The notes under the pieces: model-generated
Told to the model about the DNA's origin: nothing
The model's input: the letters and a program-made list of their open reading frames with translations, nothing else
The model's database searches: none
Assembly: GCF_000499385.1 (NCBI RefSeq)
Contig: NW_013654413.1
Span: 1-25,098 of the forward strand
Direction of reading: 5' to 3'
Length of the DNA stretch: 25,098 nt
Source: Eimeria necatrix
Lineage: Eukaryota; Apicomplexa; Conoidasida; Eucoccidiorida; Eimeriidae
Position numbers and translations under genes: made by a program
In this document: positions 1 to 11,475 of the stretch, piece after piece
How the letters are laid out: each line of letters starts with the position of its first letter
How positions within the stretch are numbered: the stretch's first letter is position 1

Positions 1-57
1 GGCCCCCAGGGGGGCCCCCAGGGGGGCCCCCAGGGGGGCCCCCAGGGGGGGGGGCCC
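1..57. repeat. GGGGGGCCCCCA tandem repeat
   Basis: About four to five head-to-tail copies of a 12-bp unit alternating runs of G and C open the window. The unit is close to self-complementary. The same class recurs inside exons as Gly/Pro/Ala/Leu codons, but here it is probably intronic, because it lies just upstream of the first recognisable polymerase exon. Confidence 0.85.
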
Positions 58-167
58 CCGTGTGGCGTTATGGGGAAAGTTATGCTGCAGTGCTGGAAGA
101 AGGGGAATGGACTGTGGGGTGTTTGTGGCTGACTTGTGGGGCCGTTTTTGCTGCCTTTTTGCGGCAG

Positions 168-222
168 CAAGTTCTGCAGCGGCTGCAGTTCACTATGAGC
201 GGGGCCCTCGCGCACAATAAGG

Positions 223-267
<45 letters not shown>

Positions 268-665
268 TGGGCTGCTGCTGCTGCCGCTGCTAGTTGTGCT
301 GCTGCTGCGGGTTGGGCTGCTGCTGCTGTTTGGGCTGCTGCTGCTGGTTGGGCTGCTGCTGCTGCTAGTTGTGCTGCTGCTGCGGGTTGGGCTGCTGCTG
401 CTGCTGCCAATTTTCCTTCTGCTGCTGCTGTTGTTGGTTCTCCTGCTGCTGCTGCTGCTGCTGTTCTTCCTGCTGCTGTTGCTCTTTCTGCTGCTGCTGC
501 TGCTCTTTCTGCTTCCAGACCTAAGCAGTTGAGGGGCTTTTTTATGTCCCCTTTTTGTTTTTTGTCATTTTTGATTTCTTTAAACTTTTTTTTCTCTTTT
601 TTCTCCTTTTTGCATCTTTTTGTCTCCTTTTTTCTCCCAAATGCCTTTTGATTTCCTTTTCCCTT

Positions 666-705
<40 letters not shown>

Positions 706-845
706 AGTTCTTGGCCAAAGTTGGCTGCGGGCTGTTCAAACCCGCGCAGCAAGTGCTGGTGCCCCGCTGGGCAGCAGCAGATTTGCTGTCGGGCCTCCCG
801 CTGCAGCAGCTGCCGGGGCTGGGCGGCCGCCGCGGCCGCCGTGCT

Positions 846-900
<55 letters not shown>

Positions 901-3062
901 CGGGAGACGTCCAGCGCCTCCCCCTACACACCCTCGCGCAAACTCTCGGACTCGAGGAAGCCAAGTTCCTCAAGACACTCGCATGGCCAGTCCCGGGAGA
1001 GGCTCCAGGGTTTAGGGTTTAGGGTTTAGGGTTTAGGGTTTAGGGTTTGGGGTTACGGGGGTGGCGGGCTTTTAGGGGGGTTAGGGTTAAGACTTAGGGC
1101 TTTTATGGGGCTAGGGTTTAGGGTTTAGAGCTTTGGGGGGTTCGGGTTAAGGGCCTTCAGAGGGTTGGCTCCAGGGCTCGGGGCTTCTAGGGTTTAGGGT
1201 TTAGGGTTTAGGGTTTAGGGTTTAGGGTTTGGGTGTGGCCTCAGGGGCTGCCCCGAAGGCAGCGACTCCGTGCAAACCAACATTAGGGTAAAGTCTATGT
1301 TGGCTTTTAAGTCTTTAGAACCCCCGGGGGCCCCCCCGGGGGCCCCCCTGCTGCTGCAGTGGTTGCAAACCCTCAGCAGAGAACTTTCGGAAAGGGCTTT
1401 GAAGGACTGCAGGCTTTATTCGCGGGTTCCCAAGACCTTAAGTCCGCCAAACCCTAAACCCTAAACCCTAAACCCTAAACCCTAGGCCGCGGGGCGCTGC
1501 GGGGAGTTCTTGTGGCACTGCGGCCAAGTGATGGGGCTTCCGCCTCACAGCTGAGGGTTTAGGGTTCAGGGGCCAGGGCTAGGGTTTAGGGTTTAGGGTT
1601 TAGGGTTTAGGGTTTGGGGTTTGCAGCGCCGCACTACGGCTCTGGGCGCCGAGCTAGGGTTTGGGGTTTAGGGCTCAGAGCTTGGGGGTTGCAGCGCCGC
1701 ACATCTTCTCGGGGCTTCGAGCTAGGGCTAGGGTTTAGGGTTTAGGGTTTAGGGTTTAGGGTTTAGGGTTTGGGGTTTGCAGCGCTGCACTACGGCTCGG
1801 GGCCCCCGTGGCACCAGCGCTTCTCCCGTTCTTGCCAAGTCCCTTATGGCTCTGGGGTTTCTCCGGGGGGCCCCCCAAACCAGCAGCAAATAATGCTGCT
1901 TGCTGCTGCGCAGCTGCAGCGGCTGCAGCAGCAGCAGCAGCAGCGGGGGGCCCCCCTGCAGCCCTGCCTCCGGGTGGCCCTGGCCCTGGGGGACTTCGTC
2001 GAGGCCCCCCCGGGGGGCCCCCAGGGGCCCCCCGCAGCAACAAAGGACATTGCTGGCTTTTTCGAGAAACAACCCAAGAAAAATACCCCGGGGGGCCCCC
2101 AGGGGGCCCCCCAGGGGGCCCCCCAGGGGGGCCCCCAAGGGGCCCCCAGCCCGGCTCCAGGGGCCCCCCAACTCGGGCAAGCTGGGGGAGCCCCCGGGGG
2201 GCCCCCCGGGGGGGCCCCCAGCCCGAGAACGGCAGCCAGGGGAAGGGGGGCCCCCACTAGGGCACAGGCCGACGGGGCCCCACAGCCTGGGGGGCCCCTG
2301 GGGGGCCCCAAAGGGCCCCTGGGGCCCCCTGGGGGCCCCAAGGGGGGCCCCTTGGGGCCCCCAGGGGGCCCCGAAGGCCAAAAGGCAGCAGCAAAGGCCC
2401 GCGGGCTTACCCCTTCTTCCCCAGAATATGTTGGGTCTCAAGAAGAAGAAGCTTTGCTGCTGCTGACACAGACAAACTCCCCTGCATGCAGCAGCAAGCT
2501 GGGGGCCCCTGGGGGGGCCCCTGAAGAGAGGGGGGCCCCTGGAGAGGCCCCTGAAGAGGGGGCCCCTAGGGGGCCCCCTGAAGAGGAGGCCCCTGCGGGG
2601 GCACGCGGGGAGGCCCCCGGCGAGACCCTTAGGGGGCCCCCCGAGGGGGCCCTTCAGGGGGCCCCTCAGGGGGCCCCTCAGGGGGCCCTCGAGGGGGCCC
2701 CTGAGGGGCCCCCTGAGGGGCCCCCTGAGGGGCCCCCTAGAGGGGCGTCCGAGGGGCCCCTTGGGGGGGCCCCTGAGGAGGCCCCCGGGGGAGCCCCTGA
2801 GGGGGCCCCTGGGGGGCCCCCTGGGGGGCCCCCTGGGGGGGCCCCTGGGGGGGCCCCTGGGGCCCCGTGGGAGGTTCGAGATGAGGAATGGATTTGCGGA
2901 GAGTCGGAAGATGAAGTGGAAGTTGTGGAAGTAATTGACGTGTGCAAGGAGTTGGATTCAGGTGTACGTACACCTCAGGAAGAAGGAGGCAAAGCCCGGA
3001 AAGCCAACAGAGAGAAAACCCCACACTGCAGCAAACTGCATGCAGCCCCACACCGCAGCGCC

Positions 3063-3095
<33 letters not shown>

Positions 3096-3206
3096 CAGCA
3101 GCAGCAGCAGCAGCGCAGCAGCAGCAGCCACAAGAGAGGACCCTCAGCCCCGGCCAGCGGGCAGCTGAAAATGGACCTCTTCCTCGCCAAGAAGCAAAGG
3201 GGCTAA
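168..3206 (+). CDS. POLH: DNA polymerase eta (Y-family translesion polymerase), C-terminal part, 4 exons, 5' partial
   Basis: Seen: four exons join in frame: 168-221, 708-1009, 1263-1441 and 1783-3206 (stop TAA 3204-3206). Exon 1 ends SGALAHNK and exon 2 continues FLAKVGCGLFKP, matching the Y-family segment SAGISHNKVLAKLACGLNKP. Exon 2 goes on with a GGRRGR thumb-type motif. Exon 3 has VKSMLAFKSL and WLQTLSRELSER, and the exon 3/4 junction reads TLTLHYG, as in little-finger domains of eukaryotic polymerase eta. Exon 4 carries KDIAGFF (2043-2063), placed like the internal PIP box of human Pol eta, and ends with QLKMDLFLAKKQRG (3162-3203), a C-terminal PCNA-binding-like motif. Role (family knowledge): bypass of UV and other lesions in the nucleus. 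Oddities: poly-Ala of about 19 residues inside the thumb, GAP/GPP repeats through exon 4, and no recognisable UBZ zinc finger. The palm active-site residues lie left of the window. The 168 border is the least certain; the exon may start earlier. Other Y-family members are less likely because of the TLTLH and PIP features. Confidence 0.86.
222..707 (+). repeat. Polymerase eta intron 1: CTG-rich and T-rich
   Basis: Bounded by AAG|gtctgc and ctgcag|TTC. It holds long CTG tracts (about 224-264, 285-530 and 668-704) and a T-rich stretch (541-666). The last CTG tract runs directly into the acceptor CAG, so the triplet repeat acts as the pyrimidine-rich 3' splice region. Apparent Leu/Cys-rich reading frames here are repeat artefacts. 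Confidence 0.75.
1010..1262 (+). repeat. Polymerase eta intron 2: TTTAGGG repeats
   Basis: Two clean TTTAGGG runs (about 1010-1048 and 1190-1230) with degenerate copies between. The 5' splice site GG|gtttag is the first unit of the repeat. The acceptor ggcag|C at 1261-1262 restores the frame into DSVQTNIRVKSM. Confidence 0.8.
1442..1782 (+). repeat. Polymerase eta intron 3: telomere-type repeats with decoy copies of the exon 4 edge
   Basis: AAACCCTA units (1449-1484) are followed by inverted TTTAGGG units (about 1555-1615 and 1725-1778). The real exon 4 acceptor context tttgcag|CGCTGCACTACGGCTC (1777-1798) has earlier near-copies at about 1620-1643 and 1688-1708. The donor is TTAA|gtccgc at 1442. 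Confidence 0.75.
2922..2942 (+). other. Candidate SUMO-interacting motif in polymerase eta tail
   Basis: The translation reads VVEVIDV inside an acidic stretch (ESEDEVEVVEVIDVCKELD). This fits the hydrophobic-core-plus-acidic pattern of SUMO-interacting motifs (V-x-V-I next to D/E). It is the only non-repetitive acidic region in the long exon 4 tail. Pattern match only. Confidence 0.4.
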
Positions 3207-3650
3207 ACCCTAAACCCTAAACCCTAGACTGTCGACAGAAGGGCTAAACCCTAAACCCTAAATTGGAGGCTGAGCCCTTCTCGCGGAGTTGAGAGGGCCA
3301 ATCCTAAACCCTAGACCGAAAGGCCAAACCCTAAACCCTAGCCTGAAGTGGGTACGGCCCGAACTTTGTGAAAAGGGTGTAAACCCTAAACCCTAGGCTG
3401 AGGGGGTAAACCCTAAACCCTAGGCTGAGGGGGTAAACCCTAAACCCTACGCTGAGGGGCTAAACCCTAAACCCTAGGCTGAGGGGCTAAACCCTAAACC
3501 CTAGGCTGAGGGGCTAAACCCTAAACCCTAGGCTGAGTGGCTAACCCTAAACCGTCGGGAGAAGTCTAAGCCCGAAACCCTGGACCCCAGAGTAGACACT
3601 GGACAACAGTGGATGATGCTTTTCCCCTTTTTAGGGTTTAGGGTTTAGGC
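3204..3650. repeat. Degenerate AAACCCTA array
   Basis: Short CTAAACCCTAAACCCTA blocks alternate with a spacer such as GGCTGAGGGG, giving a 27-28-bp higher-order period between about 3380 and 3535. The first unit supplies the stop codon of the polymerase gene. A short inverted TTTAGGG block sits near 3630-3657. Confidence 0.85.
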
Positions 3651-3656
3651 TAGGGT

Positions 3657-4260
3657 TTGCGAGTAGGGTTTGGGGGAAACAATTCAAAGTGGAGTTTATT
3701 GGAAGTGTTTGCAAAAGGCCCAAAGGCCTCTAAAAAGAGTTGGTGGTTTTATTTGTCTTTTTTGCACAAGTTAAGTTGAATTATGTTTGCAACTTTGCGC
3801 GGCGGGAGAAACTGGACTTGTGCAAATTTAGGGAATTTAAAAGGACCCAAAGCCGGCCTTAGTCCCCGCAGAAGTCCAAAAGAAGAAAAAAATAAAAGTG
3901 AAAAGAGCTGGGGCTTTGCGAGGCGTTTTTTGGCGCGCAGCGCGGTGTACGTACACCCCAACGCGGTGTACGTACACCCCAACGCGGTGTACGTACACCC
4001 CAACTTCCCGCAAGTCGCAGCCCGCGGGAACTGCAGCGCGAAGGCCAGCGGGGGCCTTTCTTTGCCTTTCTTTGTTTTTAAAAGGGAAAAATAAACAATT
4101 TCAGTTTTTAAAATATAAAAATAAATAAAATAACTCCAAAAAATGAAAGAGCGACGCGCAGCAGCAGCCACTGCCGACTCGGGCGGTGTACGTACACCCC
4201 GAGTGCCGCCGCGGCGTCGAGGCTCCGCCCAACTCCAAACAAAGACGCTGAGAAGCCGCT
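3657..4260. other. Intergenic AT-rich stretch with palindromic motifs
   Basis: No gene found. It contains A/T-rich low-complexity DNA (3720-3780, 4078-4140) and four copies of GGTGTACGTACACC. It lies upstream of the giant reading frame and could hold promoter or untranslated sequence. Confidence 0.4.
3944..3999. promoter_or_regulatory. Three tandem palindromes GGTGTACGTACACC, 21-bp period
   Basis: The exact palindrome occurs at 3944-3957, 3965-3978 and 3986-3999, separated each time by CCAACGC. A fourth perfect copy is at 4185-4198. Perfect dyad symmetry and regular spacing upstream of a gene suggest a protein-binding array. The function is inferred, not known. Confidence 0.5.
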
Positions 4261-4350
4261 TAAACCCTAAACCCTAAACCCTAAACCCTAAACCCTAAAC
4301 CGTCGAGGGCTAACTCCAAACCCTAAACCCTCGGCGGCAAACCCTAAACC
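4259..4350. repeat. AAACCCTA array
   Basis: Six clean units (4261-4300) are followed by degenerate units to about 4350. It is interstitial, since coding sequence continues on both sides. Confidence 0.9.
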
Positions 4351-4570
4351 CTCGAGGCACATGCGCCGACGCGGCGGTCGAGCTAGCATCGAAACAGCTG
4401 CGGCGGCGGCGTGGCTGCGGCGCTGCTGCTTCGAAAAGGACTTTCTCGGGAATTAATTCCACTTTTTTAGCGTTTTATGAATTCCAAATAAATAATTAAA
4501 ATAAAAAAACCCAAAAAGAAGCCAAAGGCAGCAGTTTGGCTTTTAAACGGAAGGCGTCGGCGCCGCGGCA

Positions 4571-4857
4571 GCTACGCGCTTCTCGGAGCTGTCTATACAC
4601 CCCAAGAGGCGTTGTTCTTCCTCCCGCGCGCCCGCTTTGCATTTTCCACTTCACTTTTACTTTATTTAATTCAACTTTGTTTCAAATTTCCTCTTTTGCT
4701 GCGCGAAAAGCCGCAGCCGACGCTGCCGACGGCGGCGGCGCGCCCGACTCGCTGGCGAGCTGTCCATACACCCCAGCAGCACGCGCGCCCCGCCGCCTCC
4801 GCCGCCGCCGCTGCCTTTCTCACTTCATTTCCTTTTTATTTAATTCAACTCAAAGCC
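4571..4857 (+). promoter_or_regulatory. Duplicated promoter-like / leader module before the giant reading frame
   Basis: Two similar halves: the first starts at GCTGTCTATACACC (4588-4601) and ends in an AT-rich TTTATTTAATTCAA (about 4660-4673). The second starts at GCTGTCCATACACC (4759-4772) and ends in the same TTTATTTAATTCAA (about 4837-4850) just before the ATG at 4858. A diverged third example of the same pair lies before CSN7 (20783-20796 and about 20913-20926). Whether it is promoter, transcription start or leader is not shown. Confidence 0.4.
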
Positions 4858-5251
4858 ATGGGAGCAGAAGAGGGCCCGGGGGGCCCCTCGGCCCTCCCCC
4901 TCCCCGCCGCCCCAGCCTCCCTGCCCCTGCAGGGGGGCCCCCGGGGGCCCCCAGACCCTCTCGGGGGCCCCGAAACCCTTCCAGACCCTTCCACAGCTCC
5001 TTGCTCTTCAGACGAAGACAAAAGTGAAGACGGCGGCAGCGACGAGGCCCCGGGGGCCCCCGAGGGCCCCCCCCCTCACTTCGCTCCGAAGCAAATCGAC
5101 TGCAGCAGCTGCAGCAGCAGCTGCAGCAGCCGCTGCAGCAGCTGCTGCAGCTGCTGCAGCGCCAGCTGCAGCGCCAGCTGCAGCGACGGCTGCAGCGACG
5201 GCGTCAAGGCGGACGCAGCGGTCATAGGTGCAGAGACGGAGGCAACGCCAG

Positions 5252-5299
<48 letters not shown>

Positions 5300-5446
5300 G
5301 CAGCAGCAGCGACAGCAGCAGCAGCTTCTTCCCTCCGGCGTTCCGCAGCTGCTGCGACTCCCTCCCGGCTTCAGGTGTACAGACACTGGAGGAGCCCTTG
5401 CAGCCGCAGAACTACCGCCGCTGCCGCAACAGCCGCAGCAGCAGCC

Positions 5447-5482
<36 letters not shown>

Positions 5483-6038
5483 GGGAGGACTCAGCTGCTG
5501 CTTCTGAAGCCACAGAAGCTCCAGGCGAAATAGAAAGAGCTTCGGAGTCCTCGGACTCTGCTGCAGATGATGAGCTGTACATACACTCCAACTCCACAGA
5601 CTCTTCTTCAGAACCCCACAGAATGCCATCTTTTTCTGACAGCGGCTTCGACGTCATTGACTGCAGCACGGAGGGGCCCCTGGAGGCCCCGGGGGCCCCC
5701 CTGGGGCCCCCCGAGGCTGTGGGGCCCCTGGGGGGGCCCCTGGGGCCCCTGGGGCCCCTGGGGCCCCTGGGGCCCCTGGGGGGGCCCCTGGGGCCCCTGG
5801 GGGCCCTGGGGCCCCAGGGGCCCCGGGGGGCCCCCCTGGGGGCCCACGCAGCAGCAGCTTTGACGGGGCCTGCGAGGTTTGGGTCTCGTGATCTGATGGA
5901 GGCTGAAGAGGCTGAAGATCTGTATGGGGGGCCCCCCGAGGGGGCCCCTGGGGGCCCCCCTGAGGGGCCCCCTGCAGGGGCCCCCGAGGGGGGCCCCCCC
6001 CAGGGCGCAGAGGCTCCCGAGGCGACCCCGTTCGCAGA

Positions 6039-6105
<67 letters not shown>

Positions 6106-6218
6106 ACGCTGCTGCTGCCGAGCTGGGGGGCCCTCGTGAGAGAGACAGTGGCCCGGCGGGGGGCCGAAGTGGGGCGCTTTAATTCTGGCCTCGAGCGGCA
6201 GCGGCTGCTGCTGCACGC

Positions 6219-6274
<56 letters not shown>

Positions 6275-6523
6275 CGCGCAGGAGGGAAGTGGGAGTGATG
6301 GAGGCCCGAGACCTTCTTTTTGTTAACTCGCAGCTGCTCACAGAGCCCTCAGCCAGCAGGCCTTTGGAAAAGTTGGAAAAGAGGCAGCAGCAGCAGGGGG
6401 GCCCCCCGGGGGGCCCCCAGGGCCCCCTGGGGGCCTCGGGGGGGGGCCCCAGCTGCTGCTTGCCGCTGCGGGGGCCCCAGCAGCAGCAGCAGCTGCACGC
6501 AGGCCTCCACACAGCGGGCCACA

Positions 6524-6575
<52 letters not shown>

Positions 6576-8225
6576 AGCGGAGAAGGAGCAGCAGCCGCAG
6601 TTCCCCAGGGGCCCCCAACCCCTCCCCGCAGTCAGCCCCAGGAGGCCCCGGGACACAGAGCCTTCAGAAAAGCTGCTGCCGGTGTCTCTGCGGAGTTCTG
6701 CTGCAGCAGCTGCTGCAGCAGCTGCTGCAGCAGCTGCTGCAGCAGCGGGGGGGCCCCCGCAGCAGGGGGCAAACCCTGAGGGGGGCCCCCTCAAGGACCC
6801 TGAGGGCCCCCGCGCTGCCTCCCAAGACCCCGAAGCAGCTCTGGGGGCCCCCCAAGAGGCCCCTCCCGCTTCCCCCGAAGCTCCCTGCGGGGCCGCCCCC
6901 CCGGGGGCCCCCCTGGAGGCTGCGGCTGCGGAACTGGAGCGGGAGATGCAGTGCTGCCTGGCTGGGGTGTACGGACAGCAGGAGGAGACTCCAAACGCAG
7001 AAAGTGCTGCGCTGCTGCTGCTGCTGTCTTGCACCAGATCCACTCCCAACAGCAACTCCAGTCCTTCTCTTTTGCGGAGAGTCCCGGGGCCCCAGGACCC
7101 TCTCCGGAGGCCCCGGGTCTCCCCCCTCCACCGCCACGTGGGGGGCCCCCAACTCACAGACGCCGCCGCCTCGGGGGCCCCCAAACGCAGGAGCAAGGGG
7201 GGCCCCCGCGAGGGGCCCCCGGGGGACCCCCAGGGGCCCCCCGAGGCGGGACCCCAGGGGGGCCCCCAGGGGGGCCCCCAGGGGGGCCCCCAGGGGGGCC
7301 CCCAGGGGGCCCCTCATCAAGAAGAGGCCCTTGGGGAAGAGGCAGCAAAAGGGCCTCTGGCTGCTGCAGCTGTTGAAGAGCAGCTAAATAAAGGCTGTGG
7401 GATCGGTGGGATCGAGGGGTCTGGGATCGTGGGGTCGGGAGTCGACTCCCGAGGACGATCCCAGTCCCCAACTTCCGACTCCCGCTGCTGCAGCAGCGCC
7501 CCACAGGGGGGCCCCCGGGGGGGCCCCCGGGGGGGCCCCCAGGGGGCCCCTGCAGACCTGCCGGGGCCCCCAGAGGAACTGCTGCAGCCAGGGGGGGCCC
7601 CTGCTGCGGCAGAGGGCACAGGAGAACCCCCAGCTGAGGGGGGCCCCCTTGGGGGCCCCCCAGAGCTGGCCCCTGAACCAGCAGCAGCAGCAGCAGCAGC
7701 AGACCCAGAGGGGGCCCCCTGTGACTTCATGGACTTTGCAGATGGCAGTAAGGGTCTAGAAGAAGAAGAGGGCCTCTTCGAGGGGCCCCAGCCGCTGCAG
7801 GGGGCCCCTCGCGGGGCCCCCTTGGGGGGCCCCCCGGAGGGGGGCCCCCTTTTGGGAGCAGCAGGGGTTTCAAAAACGAACCCTGAAGCAGCAAAGGAAA
7901 CAGCCCACAGTATTGGGGCCTCTAGTCCCTGTGGGGCCCCCCAGGCCGAAGCAATAGAGGCCCCAGAGGAGTCCCAGGGGGGCCCCCAGGAGGGCCCCCA
8001 GGAGGGCCCCCAAGGGGGCCCCCAGGAGGGCCCCCAAAGGGACCTTTTCGAAGAGGGGCCCCCGGAAGGGGGCCCCTCGGGGGGCCCCCCCGAGGGCCCC
8101 CGCCAGACCTCCTTGCCCGAATTTCCGCTCCCAGAAAAGACCCAAGAGGACTTCAGAGAAAAAGAGAGTTGGGGCCCCCTTCTAGCAGCTCCCCACAAAA
8201 GAGATGCTGCTGTTAGCTGCGGGTT

Positions 8226-8264
<39 letters not shown>

Positions 8265-8315
8265 TGACCAGCGGCAAGAGCAAGGGGAGCCGGAGCAGCG
8301 CCACCTGCTGCAGCT

Positions 8316-8347
<32 letters not shown>

Positions 8348-8684
8348 CAGGCCCAGCAGCAGCCTCAACCCAGCCGAGCCTGCAGGGCCCCCCAGGGGCC
8401 CCTCTCCAGCTCTACAAGGTGCAGGGGGCCCCCCCCCTGGGACAGAGACAGGGGGCACCCCCAGGGGGCCCTGAGGAGAGGCTGAGGGGGCCCCTTGCAG
8501 CAGAAGAGGGGCCCCTGGGGGCCCCCTTTGTCCAGAGGGCCCCTGCTGCAGGGCCCCCTCTGCAGCCCCTGTGCGCAGCAGCAGGGGGGCCCCCAGGGGA
8601 GAGGGGCCCCCTGGCCTATGGGGGCCCCCTGTCCCAGCGGCAAAGTTTGGAGAACTTCTCTGCATGGAAACCCCCCATTTGCTT

Positions 8685-8722
<38 letters not shown>

Positions 8723-9025
8723 ATAGTTTGTTTGCTTCTGTCCCAGGAACCCCTCGGGAGAGTCTTCTGGGGGCCCCCGAGTTAGCTGCTGGGGGGCCCC
8801 ACAGCAGCACCTTTTTGGGTACTGTGGGGCCCCACACCCGCCCCTCTGTGGGGCCCCACACCCGGCTGCTGCAGCCGCTGCTGCGGGGGGCCCCTGCTGC
8901 TCTCCAGGGGCCCCCCGAGCAGCCGCTGCTGCTGCAGAACTACGCAGCCGGGTGTATATACACCACACGCCTCACTGCCACAACCTACAGCTGCTCCCTG
9001 GGGGCCCCAGCCAGCCCCCCCCTCC

Positions 9026-9079
<54 letters not shown>

Positions 9080-9651
9080 TGTGCACAGCAGAGCTGCCTG
9101 GGAGGTGCCCCCGGGGCACTTTGTTCTCCCCCGTGGGGGCCCCCCAGGGGATGTATGAGGGCCTCGAAAGCCCCAGGGGGCCCCTAGAGGGTACTAGGGT
9201 ACAGGGGGGCCCCCGGAGGCGGCGCTCTATAGAGGCCTGGGTAGCTGCCCCGCTGCCGCTGGAGAGCTGGGGGCCCCCAAGCCCCCGGGGGCCCCCCTTG
9301 GGGGCCCCTGTGCAGCAGCAGCTGCGCAGCAGCTCGGAGATCTTGCCTGTGGGGCCCTTTGCCTGCAGCGGGGCCCCTGAGGGGCCCTTCAGAAAGAACT
9401 GCAGGAAGGCCAGGCCGGCAGCAGCAGCAGCAGAAGCCGCAGCAGCAGCAGCAGCAGCAGCAGCAGCGCACCAGGCGAAGTGCGGCAGCAGCAGGGGCTG
9501 CAGCGCGGGGGCCCCCGAGGGGGGCCCCCCCAACTCCAAGAAGAAACTTTTCTTAGGGGGGGCCTCCCGGATTTTTGGCGGCAGCAAAAGGCAGGGGCCC
9601 AGGGGCCTCAGCAGCGGGGGGCCCCCGCAGCTTCCCCGCTCCCCACGAGAC

Positions 9652-9710
<59 letters not shown>

Positions 9711-9797
9711 GCCAGCAACAGTTTTGAGGCTCGTGCGCATCGCGCCCCCGACAGACACAGAGGAACGCGCCATTTCATCGCCGAATCTGCTCATGCA

Positions 9798-9853
<56 letters not shown>

Positions 9854-9968
9854 CCTACGTCGAGCATCCGCTGCAGCAGCAGCATGGCTACGTGGAGCAG
9901 CCACTGCAGCAGCAGCATTCCTACGTGGATTTGCCGCTGCAGCAGCAACATGGCTACGTGGATCTGCC

Positions 9969-10002
<34 letters not shown>

Positions 10003-10575
10003 TTCTACATGGAGCAGCCGCTGCCGCAGCAGCAGCACTGCTACACGGAACAGCCGCTGCAGCAGCAGCAGCACTGCTACGTGGAGCAGCCACTGCAGCA
10101 GCAGCAGCACTGCTACGTGGAGCAGCCGCTGCAGCAGCAGCAGCACTGCTACGTGGAGCAGCCACTGCAGCAGCAGCAGCAGCACTGCTACGTGGAGCAG
10201 CCGCTGCAGCAGCAGCAGCACTGCTACGTGGAGCAGCCGCTGCAGCAGCAGCCCCCTGCTGCGCAGCACCATTGCCCGCTGCAGCAGCCGTCGCATTTGC
10301 TGCAGCAGCAGCCACCGGCGTTTCTTGTGCCTCAGGACGAGCAGCAGCAGCAGCAGCAAGCGCATCTCCACGCGCTGCATCAGCTGCAGCAGCAGGCCCC
10401 GTTCCCCGTGCAGCAGCAGCCGCTGCACCTGCAGCAGCAGCAGCAGCCGCAGCAGCAGCAGCAGCAGCAGCAGCTGGTGCTGCTGCACGGAGACGGCGAC
10501 GCAGCTTCCCGCTGGCCCTTGGCCGTGGGGGCGGTGCCCGGCGCGCCGCTGGGGGCGCTGCTGGCCCCCTCACAC

Positions 10576-10626
<51 letters not shown>

Positions 10627-10800
10627 CCGCTGCAGCGCAGCAGCCCCTGCGCCGTGGCCGAGGCCCTCGCACTCACCGGCAAAGCCCTCAGAGCTGCTGG
10701 GGCCCGCCTGGCCTCAGGGCTGGGCTCAGTGCTGCGGGAAGTGGCAGCAGCAGCAGCAGAAGAGACTTTGGGCATTTTGCGCAGCAGCGTCGAGGGCCTC

Positions 10801-10844
<44 letters not shown>

Positions 10845-11109
10845 GCTGCACCGCTGGCAGCAGCAGCAGTTCAGACGCAGAGTGCCCCTTCTCAAGCTCC
10901 CAGCCAAAACGCCGGACCCCGCGCTTGAGGGGGGCCCCCTCCAGCTGGAGGAGGGGCCCCTCGGGTACAGGGGGGCCCCCAAGGGGGGCCCCCTTGGGGG
11001 CCCCCTGGAGGCCTTGGGGGCCCCCAAAGAGGGGCCCCCCCCCCCTTTGGCCTTAAGCTGGCGCCCCACTGAGGAAACCCTCGAGCGCGTCCCGTCTGCT
11101 GCGGACGCC

Positions 11110-11166
<57 letters not shown>

Positions 11167-11439
11167 GGAGAGGAGACGGAGTCGGAGGGAGAGGAGGGGC
11201 CCTCGTGCTGCAGCGCAGCAGCAGAAAGGGCCCCCCGCACCCGCTTGCTGCTGCTGACCCAACTAGGAGGGGATAATGACCTTCTTATGGGGCCCCTCGA
11301 GGAGGGGCCCCCTGAAGAAGAAGACTTGATCCTGGGGGGCCCCTCGCTGCCCCTGGGGGGGCCCCCAGCCTTCTGGGGGGCCCCCAAGAAAGCCCAAGAC
11401 AGCTTTCAGCAGCAAGCCCCCCCGCAGCAGCAGCAGCCC

Positions 11440-11475
<36 letters not shown>

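Noticed and set aside
60..167. Upstream extension of polymerase exon 1 (open frame from 60)
   Set aside because: Residues before QVLQRLQ do not clearly match the family and a good acceptor (gcggcag) precedes 168. Extension remains possible but is not supported.
5412..7196. Long minus-strand open frame (594 codons) opposite the giant gene
   Set aside because: It is Leu/Cys/Ala and Gly/Pro tracts from the complement of CAG and GGGGCCCC repeats, which lack stops in most frames. No conserved segment.
9480..10928. Second + strand open frame (482 codons) within the giant gene
   Set aside because: Frame-shifted reading of the same CAG repeats; the 2278-codon frame spans it completely.
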